From Candidatus Anammoxibacter sp. (GTDB lineage: Bacteria; Planctomycetota; Brocadiia; Brocadiales; Anammoxibacteraceae), in contig JAIQZQ010000029.1 in assembly GCA_021777105.1 (NCBI GenBank), positions 1 through 64,000 on the forward strand: DNA of 64,000 nucleotides, written 5' to 3'. Under the pieces are notes generated by a model, which saw only the letters and a program-made list of their open reading frames with translations, made no database searches and was not told where the DNA came from. Each line of letters opens with the position of its first letter. Within the stretch, counting starts at the first letter, position 1. The position numbers and the translations under genes are program-made. Positions 1-7,069 of the stretch are shown here, piece after piece.

Positions 1-202
1 ACAATTAAATACATGAAAAGTGATTAGAAATTAATCAAAAACGGAAAATATTTTCTATTCTAACCAGAGTTAGGGCACAGGAGGTTTTTCGGCCAAAATT
101 TTCAAACAAAATTACCCTTTCCGCAACAGATACTACGTAAGGATCCCCGATATAGAGTTTCCGTTTAATAGAAGAACTTTTAACCTTCTACTTCTACTGC
201 GA

Positions 203-380
203 CTAACGACGCGATCAGGGGCGGCTTACTACCACGTAAAAGATTTACGTTTATATTTGAAAAATACTTACAATGAAAACAATTTAAAACCGGACGGCTA
301 TAGCCGTCACCTGCATTTGCCTTGTTGGAAACGTGATGCACAAGGAACCTTGACGATTAGAAAAACGATGCTTTTGCTTT
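203..380 (-). repeat. attC-like spacer A
   Basis: This is the sequence downstream of the stop of the 104-residue gene. Read on the minus strand it holds a stretch of about 60 bases (plus positions 325-384) that matches spacer B at 2603-2663 with scattered mismatches. It ends at a CGTTAG-type core near 203-207 after a GCCGCC-rich arm. A GACGGCTATAGCCGTC palindrome lies at 293-308. Placement after a stop codon and a GTTAG end resemble integron attC sites. The inner box pairing was not verified. Confidence 0.4.
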
Positions 381-695
381 TCATTCGGCAATATCATTGC
401 TCTTTCGATTAAGTTTATTCTGCGCTTTTTTCTTTCGCTTTTCTGCGTCAATTGTTTCCAATGGTCGAATATCATCTGGAGTCTGCTTGCCGAATCTTTT
501 TTCATATAGATATTCGATATATTCCGGGAGCGGGGCTTTCCATCGTTCTTGCTTATGGTTATCCATGCCGCCAAACTTTTTGGGATTCAGACCAAGCGCC
601 CGCGCCATCTGGATTTGTGCATGAGACAAGTGATATTTCTTTCTTGCCTCTATCCAAGGTCTTAGCTTGTTTGTGATAAAGCCTTTCTTTGGCAT
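381..695 (-). CDS. Small conserved basic hypothetical protein (104 aa)
   Basis: The product is lysine- and arginine-rich with no signal peptide or membrane segment. It opens with MPKKGFITNKLRPW and has a recognisable core including HLSHAQIQMARALGLNPKKFGG and then an LPEYIEYLYEKRFG stretch. I recall this pattern from a family of uncharacterised roughly 100-residue bacterial proteins, often in mobile or TA-rich neighbourhoods; no function is known to me. The ATG at 695 opens the conserved start and lies about 30 nt after a GTTAG core (plus 721-729), as expected for the first gene of an integron-type cassette. The lysine-rich tail suggests nucleic-acid binding, but that is inference only. Confidence 0.7.
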   Translation of the reverse strand: MPKKGFITNKLRPWIEARKKYHLSHAQIQMARALGLNPKKFGGMDNHKQERWKAPLPEYIEYLYEKRFGKQTPDDIRPLETIDAEKRKKKAQNKLNRKSNDIAE

Positions 696-746
696 ATTGA
701 GTTATTTCTACCTCTTAGCAACTAACGCCGCGCTTTAGTGAGGGCC

Positions 747-915
747 TTATTTCTTTGACGTGCCGTTTGTCCATTTTATATTCTCTTTATCTAAATAGTC
801 TATGATGATTTTTTCAAGTAGAGAGGACATGGAACGTCTATCTTGTTTTGCCGCTACTTCAAGCGCTTCTTTTATTCCTGGAGTTAATACAAAATTATAT
901 GTTTGTTTTTTCATC
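747..915 (-). CDS. Small ribbon-helix-helix-like protein, possible frameshift at the start
   Basis: The minus-strand frame ending at 747 encodes about 55 residues: YNFVLTPGIKEALEVAAKQ, then RRSMSSLLEKIIIDYLDKE, with a short basic tail. A beta-strand followed by two helices with SMSSLLEKII is typical of Arc/CopG-type ribbon-helix-helix DNA-binding proteins, usually antitoxins or autorepressors. The only good ATG (913-915) is out of frame by one base because of a run of six A just after it; dropping one A would give MKNKQYNFVLTP. Either the gene is frameshifted, translation slips on the A run, or a non-standard start is used. It is divergent from the 1094 gene, and repeated TTACCTG words lie between them, consistent with an operator for this protein. 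Confidence 0.5.
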
Positions 916-924
916 CTAATATAT

Positions 925-1003
925 TACCTGGTTTTTACCTGAAAAACCAACAATTATTACTTGACAAAAGGTGGTTACCTGGTTATCATATAGCTTTCAG
1001 GTA
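925..1003. promoter_or_regulatory. Operator-like TTACCTG repeats with a plus-strand promoter
   Basis: TTACCTG(G/A) occurs three times in direct orientation (925-932, 936-943, 975-982) and once inverted as CAGGTA (998-1003), between the divergent genes at 747-915 and 1094-1327. A sigma-70-type promoter on the plus strand has TTGACA at 961-966, a 17-bp spacer and TATCAT at 984-989. The third repeat lies inside the spacer, so a bound protein would block this promoter. The neighbouring ribbon-helix-helix protein is the obvious candidate to bind. Confidence 0.5.
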
Positions 1004-1093
1004 GTTATTGTTTATGATTGATGTTGCATTCACATGCTATGAAAATTATAAACTTTAGTTTTTTTAATTGTTAATAGAAAGGCGGTTGAGCAA

Positions 1094-1327
1094 ATGTTTA
1101 CATTTAAAGAGCCTTTTAATAATCCGGCTGATGAGCTTGCATATGCTAAATCTTTAGTGGTATGTTTAAATGATTTAGCAAGCCAAGGTGCTAAAGAGAT
1201 GACATTATCACAAAATGGGACAATAGGTTTATCGCTTATTTTAGAAACTGTTTGCAATATCATTGATAGCGCTGAGCGTAAACTCACTACAGACGGTACA
1301 ACAATATGCCACGAACAAGACATATAA
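1094..1327 (+). CDS. Hypothetical protein (77 aa)
   Basis: Small acidic protein beginning MFTFKEPFNNPADELAYAK, with a helical middle (GLSLILETVCNIIDSAERK) and no signal peptide or membrane segment. I do not recognise the family. A possible ribosome-binding site (GAAAGGCGG) precedes the ATG, and a promoter with operator-like repeats lies upstream at 961-1003. It is divergent from a ribbon-helix-helix protein, an arrangement seen in regulator-target pairs. A perfect palindrome follows about 40 bases downstream, between this gene and the convergent gene at 1435. Confidence 0.55.
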   Translation: MFTFKEPFNNPADELAYAKSLVVCLNDLASQGAKEMTLSQNGTIGLSLILETVCNIIDSAERKLTTDGTTICHEQDI

Positions 1328-1366
1328 GTAAAAAGCGTTTTTAATCAAAAGGACGAAAAATTTTCG

Positions 1367-1414
1367 GGGTCAAGTCATTATTGTTGACGTTTGTCAACAA
1401 TAATGACTTGACCC
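1367..1414. repeat. Perfect 22-bp palindrome with a 4-nt loop
   Basis: The arms at 1367-1388 and 1393-1414 are exact reverse complements (starting GGGTCAAGTCATT) around GTTT. It sits between the convergent genes ending at 1327 and 1435. It could act as a bidirectional terminator, although no T run follows on either strand. The GGGTCAAGTCAT wording also resembles sequences I associate with the borders of REP-associated transposase elements. Confidence 0.75.
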
Positions 1415-1434
1415 TAGATGTTGCATTGCGATTA

Positions 1435-2487
1435 TTATGTCTGGTTAGATAATAATCCATATGCTTTAAATATTTTATATGTCTCTTTTCCATCTATAAG
1501 GCAGTAATGCCTTGGATTGCCAGGTTTTACCGCAAAGGCACGTAAAGTATCTCTGACGGCTTCACCAATATGGTGACAATGTTGTACAAACAATACCTCT
1601 GCCTGTGACTGTTGAAGACGATATATCTGATCTCCATTTTTGCCCAAATGATTTGGTTTCATTTCCCCATAGGCAGAAGGGCCTTTAAACAAAAATGCAC
1701 CACTTTTTCTCTCACCATTTAATTTTAAATCTGACGTAAAATGATCGTATTGTTCGCCACCCCAATCCTTTGTGGTTGTATCGGACAGTAGCTTGCAAAA
1801 ACTTTTATTTACGTGATTTTCTGACAATGATTTCATAGCTTTCTGCCATTCTTCATTTGTAACGTTTATATCTTTGCAATCCGAAAACTGATCTACATCA
1901 TGAGCAAATATCTCATATTGACGTAAACCATCAAACATATAATTGAAAGGCAAATCTCTGTTATCCGGATGATCATAAGTTGGAGAGCCCATAATAAGAG
2001 GATGTATAATGATTTTTGATTTTTCTGTTTTGAATATTTCACCAACGATAGACATTTTATGTCCCTTTGAAAGGAGCATCTTTTGTGTGTCGGCGTAAAT
2101 ATGTGAGGTATGATATTCAAGAAGCACATTATATGATGAATCAAATGGGAATTCTATATTATTAGATTTTCTAGATTCAGAGTAAACAGTATCTCCGCAG
2201 CCCTGTACTTTTTCAGTACTGCAGAATAGCAGATTTTCTTTTGGATCAACGAGAACTTCTCCTAATGAAGGAATTTTATTGACCGCACACCACTTCAAAG
2301 CTAAATAAATGAGAAGATGATCATTCATCAATACCGACATATGATCGTTTCCCCTATGTTTATTGGCTTCATAAAGCTCTGCATATTTACGACCAAAAAC
2401 CGACACGCATTTTCGCCGGTTTATAAAACCTGCATCAATATGATGCCAAGGGGATGATGTTCTTTTATTTGATTCTGTTTCTGACAT
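1435..2487 (-). CDS. Putative nuclease-like protein of unknown family (350 aa)
   Basis: I do not recognise a named family. The last third carries the most conserved-looking stretches: KDWGGEQYDHFTSDLKL, SGAFLFKGP, HLGKNGDQIYRL, EVLFVQHCHHIG and YCLIDGKETYKIFKAYG. The combination of an Asp-rich strand, an FxxKGP strand and a following helix is compatible with a restriction-endonuclease-like fold, but this is inference. The ATG at 2487 is preferred over upstream in-frame codons because the preceding 47 codons read through a repeat-like spacer rather than protein. It lies about 12 nt after a CGTTAAC core. The next upstream gene also looks nuclease-like. Confidence 0.6.
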   Translation of the reverse strand: MSETESNKRTSSPWHHIDAGFINRRKCVSVFGRKYAELYEANKHRGNDHMSVLMNDHLLIYLALKWCAVNKIPSLGEVLVDPKENLLFCSTEKVQGCGDTVYSESRKSNNIEFPFDSSYNVLLEYHTSHIYADTQKMLLSKGHKMSIVGEIFKTEKSKIIIHPLIMGSPTYDHPDNRDLPFNYMFDGLRQYEIFAHDVDQFSDCKDINVTNEEWQKAMKSLSENHVNKSFCKLLSDTTTKDWGGEQYDHFTSDLKLNGERKSGAFLFKGPSAYGEMKPNHLGKNGDQIYRLQQSQAEVLFVQHCHHIGEAVRDTLRAFAVKPGNPRHYCLIDGKETYKIFKAYGLLSNQT

Positions 2488-2497
2488 TAGACTTATT

Positions 2498-2729
2498 GTT
2501 AACGTTGCGGTAAGCCGCCCGAAGCGGCTAAATAAAATAAATACGAAAACTAAAAAAACAAATGAAAAACCGGCAAACTTGAGGGTCGGCTTGAGCGGCT
2601 GGTTGGAAACGAGAAGCTCAAGAAACATTGACGGTCAGAAAAACTATGCTTTTGCCTTTCAACCTATCAATACTTTACTTTTTAAATGTGCCCCTGATGC
2701 TTTGAAGCTTTTCTTATATTGCTGTTAGT
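2498..2729 (-). repeat. attC-like spacer B
   Basis: Spacer between the 2730 and 1435 genes, read on the minus strand: ACTAACAGC just after the stop, a stretch matching spacer A (plus 2603-2663), a CCGCTCAAGCCGACCCTCAAG arm, an AGCCGCTTCGGGCGGCT hairpin, and a CGTTAAC end 12 nt before the next ATG. Outer CTAAC/GTTA boxes, a central hairpin and CAAGCCGAC wording are what integron attC sites look like. Boxes do not match the consensus perfectly. Confidence 0.45.
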
Positions 2730-3875
2730 TTATCCGAAATTATAATTATTGATTTTCTTCGCTTGAACTGGCCTCAATAGTTTTTTTATTTTGTTTTCTA
2801 ACTCACTATTAAATACCCATTCATGTTCTATTAAACTCCAATGAATTTGATAAATTGATTTATTATTAGGATCAATAGCAAAAGTAATACCTATACATTT
2901 AAATAATTTCAAATCATATTTATTTGCCATTGTAAAGTTAGTTATTGCATTTTTCCATTTATCTACTGCTTCATTGGGTAAAGGTATAAAAATAAAACCA
3001 CAATTTGTTTTAGGATCAGCCATTCTAGATGGCTGAAAAACGTCATTATCTTTGGCTCTTTTTAGTCCCCATTCAAATTTTTCTTTGAAAACCTTCAATC
3101 CGCTCCTTTTTAATTTGGCAATTTCTTTAATTATTTTGTAATAATCCTCTGGATTTTCAGTGCTTTCTACTCGAAATGGCAATTTTTCTATTATACCTGA
3201 AAAATCAAACTCATCTGGATTCATTACAAGGTTATTTAAATATTTCATATATTCTATAGTTATCGGATTTTGCGTTTCTCCACTTAGGTAATAACCAACT
3301 AATGCCTGTTCTGGCAATTTATTTATTTCGAGTGTCCATTTGCTAATAATTTCTTCCCGAAATCTGAAATATTCTTCAATTTCCATTGGTGTTATTAGTG
3401 TTTCTAAAATGCCAACATAGTCATCTATTGCCAACAAATGGACAAGTCCTACCTTTTTGCTCATATAACTTTTCAATAACCTTAAATTTGTGGGGAGATA
3501 TTCAGAGGCTGAATACAAAATTATTTTCTTAATATACTGTTTTGTTCCTGCTGCTATATTGAAAGTATGACCCCTTTCATTTATAACGTTTATCTCTTCA
3601 TAAGACTCTAAATAATTTAATGTGTCTTTAATCTGATTTTTTGCTTTTTTTAATACTTTTGAATTGAACCAATTCTCTTCAGATACTTTGTCTTTTACAC
3701 TTTTGGAATCCCTTTCTTTTACCTGATATACAAGAAAAATATTATCAAGCCATACAACATTGTCTGCAAATTCTAATTCTCCAGAAGGTTTTGGATAAAA
3801 ATTATTTTTTGAGAATGTAAATTCTTTAAAAAATATACTTTTATTGGTTCTTGAAACAATTTCTTCTAAATTCAT
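2730..3875 (-). CDS. Putative PD-(D/E)XK-type nuclease domain protein (381 aa)
   Basis: Near residues 34-57 the protein reads ELEFADNVVWLDNIFLVYQVKERD, i.e. an acidic residue, a hydrophobic strand and then QVK, which matches the D/E...(D/E/Q)xK pattern of restriction-like nucleases. The remainder is mixed alpha/beta with many Lys and Ile, no signal peptide and no membrane segment. A later stretch, GFIFIPLPNEAVDKWKNAI, is conserved-looking but unrecognised. The ATG start at 3875 is about 20 nt after an AGTTAGCG core. The position next to another nuclease-like protein suggests a defence or mobile cargo role. Catalysis is inferred from the motif only. Confidence 0.6.
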   Translation of the reverse strand: MNLEEIVSRTNKSIFFKEFTFSKNNFYPKPSGELEFADNVVWLDNIFLVYQVKERDSKSVKDKVSEENWFNSKVLKKAKNQIKDTLNYLESYEEINVINERGHTFNIAAGTKQYIKKIILYSASEYLPTNLRLLKSYMSKKVGLVHLLAIDDYVGILETLITPMEIEEYFRFREEIISKWTLEINKLPEQALVGYYLSGETQNPITIEYMKYLNNLVMNPDEFDFSGIIEKLPFRVESTENPEDYYKIIKEIAKLKRSGLKVFKEKFEWGLKRAKDNDVFQPSRMADPKTNCGFIFIPLPNEAVDKWKNAITNFTMANKYDLKLFKCIGITFAIDPNNKSIYQIHWSLIEHEWVFNSELENKIKKLLRPVQAKKINNYNFG

Positions 3876-4072
3876 AATTTACATTCTTCGCTAACTATAA
3901 GTTAAGCTGCGTCCAACAAGTGGTTTACCGGTTCCTGATAACTCCGAAAATCACTTATTCAATTTTATAAAATCTTGATTTTTTTGAAAAAAACGCTATG
4001 TCTTTAATGATAACAACCTGGGCTGATTTGTTATCATTAACGATAAAATTGAAATATTTTTCTCCCGAAATC

Positions 4073-4215
4073 TCATAAATTTCTAATTTTGAATGCCTTA
4101 TTTACCTGAATTATTTTCACATCTTTATTGATACGTTTAGTTTCAATTTCATACATCTTCGCAGCATCGTTATCAAACAAAATTTGCTTTTTTCTTAAAA
4201 GATTGTATCTGTTTC
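4073..4215 (-). pseudogene. ORF6N-domain gene remnant
   Basis: Minus-strand translation gives LLRKKQILFDNDAAKMYE followed by IETKRINKDVKIIQV and then a stop. This matches the start of ORF6N domains (typically ...DxDLAxLYGVETKRLNExVKRN), DNA-binding domains found in phage antirepressors and mobile-element proteins. No start codon precedes it and the rest of the domain is missing. It is a relic of a mobile element. Confidence 0.5.
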
Positions 4216-4236
4216 GCGTGTTTTCACAAGACTAAA

Positions 4237-4270
4237 CACACCCCTAAATCCCCTCTTGTTAGAGAGGACT
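4237..4270 (+). repeat. CCCCTCTTATTAGAGGGG family repeat, copy 1
   Basis: Sequence ACACACCCCTAAATCCCCTCTTGTTAGAGAGGAC, related to copies at 6889, 6979, 16758 (inverted), 19295 (inverted) and 47110. It forms a weak hairpin from CCTCT and AGAGAGG. The flanks 4271-4816 hold low-complexity C-rich and AT-rich DNA in which I see no gene. Confidence 0.5.
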
Positions 4271-4816
4271 TTTTAGAAATAGATCCAATTTAATATCCCA
4301 TCTAAAAAGAGTGGTAGTCGCCGCTTGGCAGACGAGGTGTGAAAATCACGCTTAACAGTTACAAATAATGTATCTTATTCTATTCAAATCCCCCCGCCCC
4401 CTTTTCTAAAGGGGATGGATAGTTGTTCGCGGTTTTTTACAAAACAGTTGAGATTACGCTTAACAGTTACAAAAGATTTGCCTATTAATCTTCTTTGCAA
4501 AAAAGAGATTCCTTATTTATTTTGGAAGTATTAGTTTAACAATTCTCTAAATAGACATAATATATAGAGCTATTTTTCCCTTAAGTCTAGCAAAAAACAG
4601 ACTACAAGATATATTTTGAGAGCAACAGGGGGTGGCGCGAAGCGTAATCAGTTGGCAATTTGCGGTTGGCGGTTGGCAAAAGAGCAAATTATTGAAAAAC
4701 CGGGCCAGCGGCGCGGTGAAATGCGCGAACAGCAAAGTATAAATATTTTTTATGACAAAGTTATTATGTTAAAAACTGTTTGGCTAGTTTAGTTAGTCCA
4801 TTTATACTGTTTTATT

Positions 4817-5047
4817 GTGACTATAGCATCAATTCATGAAGCAAAAACACATTTTTCCCGATTGATTCAAAGGGCGTTATCCGGCGAGGAGATTATTGTA
4901 TCAAACGGCAAAGCGCCGGTTGTTAAAATCGAGCCTCTGCCGGAAGCCAAAAATCAAAGAAAGCCCTGAGGTGCAAAAGGGATTGTTAAACGAATTTCAT
5001 CTGATTTTGATGTGCCGTTAAAGGAATTTGAGGATTATACGCTGTGA
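4817..5047 (+). pseudogene. Phd/YefM-type antitoxin, interrupted by an in-frame TGA
   Basis: From the GTG at 4817 the frame reads VTIASIHEAKTHFSRLIQRA then LSGEEIIVSNGKAPVVKIEP, the hallmark of Phd/YefM antitoxins that precede PIN-domain toxins. A TGA at 4967-4969 stops it after KP. The same frame continues GAKGIVKRISSDFDVPLKEF to a TGA at 5045, which is exactly the expected C-terminal toxin-binding part. So a single nonsense codon splits an otherwise normal 76-residue antitoxin. It overlaps the start of a PIN toxin remnant. Most likely a dead gene; readthrough cannot be excluded. Confidence 0.7.
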
Positions 5048-5097
5048 GATATTTGTTTGACACTCACGTTATGCCACAAAATATCGGGATTATTTAG
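5044..5097 (+). pseudogene. VapC-like PIN toxin, N-terminal remnant
   Basis: The GTG at 5044 overlaps the antitoxin stop in the usual TA arrangement. It encodes RYLFDTHV, the first strand of a PIN nuclease with its first acidic residue, as in MRYLLDTHxxLW proteins. After nine residues the similarity ends and a TAG follows at 5095. The rest of the toxin is absent from the flank, so the toxin is deleted. Confidence 0.65.
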
Positions 5098-5135
5098 ACC
5101 TGTATCATGGTTATAAACGTGTAGACATTTACATG

Positions 5136-5423
5136 TCATGCAAGCATGGCGGCTTTATCAACTTCAATATTATCAGCGTTCTTTTCTGCTTGAGCTAAAT
5201 CATAATCCATTTGCAGCCCTAGCCAAACATCGGGACTGCTGCCTAATATTTTTGAAAGCCTAATAGACATTACAGGGGAAACTCCTGACTTGCAATTCAC
5301 AAGATTACTTAGGGCTACACGGGTAACTCCCAGCGCCACAGCGGCTTTTGTCACGCTAAGATTTAAGTGTTCCAGTTCGTCTTTTATAATTCGTCCAGGA
5401 TGTGGCGGGTTTGCCATTCTCAT
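5136..5423 (-). CDS. higA: HigA-family antitoxin (XRE HTH)
   Basis: The 95-residue product has the HigA signature PPHPGRIIKDELEHLNLSV at residues 5-23, followed by an XRE helix-turn-helix (TKAAVALGVTRVALSNLVN) and the typical PDVWLGLQMDYDLAQA segment. The antitoxin binds and neutralises HigB and represses the operon through the HTH. It lies 18 bases downstream of the HigB gene on the same strand, in the toxin-first order that is characteristic of higBA. Length is normal and the reading frame is intact. Confidence 0.92.
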   Translation of the reverse strand: MRMANPPHPGRIIKDELEHLNLSVTKAAVALGVTRVALSNLVNCKSGVSPVMSIRLSKILGSSPDVWLGLQMDYDLAQAEKNADNIEVDKAAMLA

Positions 5424-5441
5424 TCTATTTTTCCTTTCCTT

Positions 5442-5720
5442 TTAATGATAGTCGATTAAATCAACATCATGCGTGTGGCCTTCTTTAAACTTGAAAATAA
5501 CCCGCCAATTGCCACGGACAGTGACAGCCCAGAATCCTTTGCGATTTCCCTTAAGCGGGTGTAAATGAAAACTGCTCAAATTCATGCTCTCCAGTTTTGA
5601 TGCTCGATTAAGAACGGCAAGTATATTTTCGATCCTTTCAATATCTTCCGCCGGTAGCTTCTTTGGATCATTTTTCTCAAAAAGAAGTTTTAACCCTTTA
5701 TGTTTGAAGCTCAGTATCAT
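5442..5720 (-). CDS. higB: HigB-type toxin (RelE superfamily)
   Basis: The product (92 aa from MILSFKHKGLK) matches the plasmid maintenance killer/HigB family: FKHKGLKLLFEK, KLPAEDIERIENILAVL, LHPLKGNRKGFWAVTV and NWRVIFKF...DVDLIDYH. These toxins are ribosome-dependent mRNA interferases. The ATG at 5720 is chosen over one eight codons upstream because family members start MI(x)SF(R/K)HKGL, and because the promoter predicted at 5727-5755 would exclude the longer form. The pair appears intact and functional. Confidence 0.9.
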   Translation of the reverse strand: MILSFKHKGLKLLFEKNDPKKLPAEDIERIENILAVLNRASKLESMNLSSFHLHPLKGNRKGFWAVTVRGNWRVIFKFKEGHTHDVDLIDYH

Positions 5721-5726
5721 TTTTAT

Positions 5727-5755
5727 ATTGTATAGTGTAAACATGCGCTTTACAA
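5727..5755 (-). promoter_or_regulatory. Predicted promoter of higBA
   Basis: Read on the minus strand: TTGTAA (5755-5750), a 17-bp spacer, TACAAT (5732-5727). Transcription would begin at or next to the higB ATG at 5720, giving a leaderless or near-leaderless message. Confidence 0.5.
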
Positions 5756-5877
5756 GTTGGTTTTAGTCTTTTTGCTATATTTTACGCTCAAAATTTCGAG
5801 TATAAAGAAGAGTTATTTCATCTGCAAACATTGGCAATATTTTTTGTAAATGCGCGGCTTTTTATTTCTATTATCAT

Positions 5878-5941
5878 ATGGCCATTTTGTGTTATACTCC
5901 AAAACAGCCATGGCCATTTTGTAGTCTACTCCAAAATAGCC
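5878..5941. repeat. Two tandem 32-bp palindromic repeats
   Basis: Copies at 5878-5909 and 5910-5941 share ATGGCCATTTTG, then TACTCCAAAA and AGCC. Within each unit TGGCCATTTTG pairs imperfectly with CAAAA(C/T)AGCCA. The flanks 5756-5877 and 5942-6076 contain no gene that I can support. Confidence 0.6.
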
Positions 5942-6076
5942 ACGTTATAGAAACACGGCTAAACAGTCAAATAATAGCGGTTATACCGAAAAATGGTGGT
6001 TCCAAGCTCGCCAAGACGAAGCTGGAAAACCTTAATCGCCATGGATATTAATAATTCGTATAATTAGAAAAAACAT

Positions 6077-6886
6077 ATGAAAGAAAACGATGTAATTCAG
6101 ATAGATACAAAAGCGTGGCTGATTGTGCGCAATTTAGTAATAATATGCGTATCTCTGGAGGTTGCTTTTGTGTTGATTGACGCATTTGTTAATTACGCCA
6201 GGCTTTCGGAGATCGGCGCAATTCGGCGCCTTTGCAACATTGCCAGGGAAGATTCGCTGGCGTCATGGTTTGGAACGACTCAGACGTTTATGGTCGGCCT
6301 TACACTCTGGTTAATCGTTGTTGTAAACAGGAGCAAGCAAGCTTCAAAATGGCAACGAACCGGATGGCTCGTCTTAGCCATATTTTTCACATATATGGCG
6401 ATTGACGATGGGGCTGAAATACATGAGAGGATGGGCACTGCTTTTAAAACAATAGCTAATTCCGCATCCGGCGACGGCGACTCAGGATCAGTCCTCAAAC
6501 AATACTTCCCAAGCTATACATGGCAAATACTGTTTCTGCCTCTGTTTGGTTCTGTCGGCATATTTTTATTGATCTTTCTGTGGAGTGAAATAGGCGGCAA
6601 CGGTTCGCGCGCGCTAATTATTGCCGCAATAAGTTGTTTTGTTTTTGCCGTAGGCATTGATTTTGTAGAAGGTCTGGACGATGACCATGCGTGGAATCTC
6701 CACACAGTAATCAAAAACAAATACACCCTCGGCAATTATACCGTGCGCCATTTCAGCAAATCCCTGGAAGAGTTTATTGAAATGCTGGCAATGACGCTGT
6801 TCTGGGTTGCCTTTGCCGGTTATTTCATGCGAACAACTGAGAATGGCGTTAAATTCAGCTTTAGTTTCAGGAATAAGGAAACGTAA
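6077..6886 (+). CDS. Polytopic membrane protein, family unknown (269 aa)
   Basis: About six hydrophobic segments can be seen: near residues 15-37, 65-85, 93-110, 148-170, 178-198 and 236-252. Conserved-looking acidic and histidine residues lie at the membrane edge: YMAIDDGAEIHERMG (around 110-124) and VEGLDDDHAWNLH. The xIDDxxEIHE pattern is something I have seen in uncharacterised bacterial integral membrane proteins and could bind metal; no activity is established. The start follows an AT-rich stretch without a strong ribosome-binding site. It stands alone between repeat-rich spacers and is followed by two copies of the CCCCTCTTATTAG repeat. Confidence 0.75.
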   Translation: MKENDVIQIDTKAWLIVRNLVIICVSLEVAFVLIDAFVNYARLSEIGAIRRLCNIAREDSLASWFGTTQTFMVGLTLWLIVVVNRSKQASKWQRTGWLVLAIFFTYMAIDDGAEIHERMGTAFKTIANSASGDGDSGSVLKQYFPSYTWQILFLPLFGSVGIFLLIFLWSEIGGNGSRALIIAAISCFVFAVGIDFVEGLDDDHAWNLHTVIKNKYTLGNYTVRHFSKSLEEFIEMLAMTLFWVAFAGYFMRTTENGVKFSFSFRNKET

Positions 6887-6888
6887 TT

Positions 6889-6921
6889 ACACACCCCTCA
6901 ATCCCCTCTTATTAGAGGGGA
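6889..6921 (+). repeat. CCCCTCTTATTAGAGGGG family repeat, copy 2
   Basis: ACACACCCCTCAATCCCCTCTTATTAGAGGGGAGG, three bases after the stop of the membrane-protein gene. CCCCTCT and AGAGGGG form a 7-bp stem with a TATT loop. Confidence 0.6.
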
Positions 6922-6978
6922 GGTTCAACGTTTTTGTTTTTTTACTCCGCGTTATGCTCTTCTTGCAATGCATTTTAT

Positions 6979-7014
6979 ACACCCCTAAACCTTCTCTTAT
7001 TAGAGTGGACTTTT
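6979..7014 (+). repeat. CCCCTCTTATTAGAGGGG family repeat, copy 3
   Basis: ACACCCCTAAACCTTCTCTTATTAGAGTGGACTTTT. The stem is degraded compared with copy 2. It lies between the convergent membrane-protein gene and tex. Confidence 0.5.
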
Positions 7015-7069
7015 GGATTTGAGATGGATATTTTATTTAATCATTACAAATAAGTTGCCCATTGCCGCA

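Noticed and set aside
284..574. Minus-strand frame overlapping the 104-residue gene
   Set aside because: It is out of frame with the conserved protein at 381-695 and runs into spacer A.
1893..2144. Minus-strand frame inside the 350-residue gene
   Set aside because: An overlapping shadow with no supporting features.
4547..4735. Minus-strand frame of 62 codons
   Set aside because: The sequence is low complexity (ATTTGCGGTTGGCGG-type) and the product resembles nothing.
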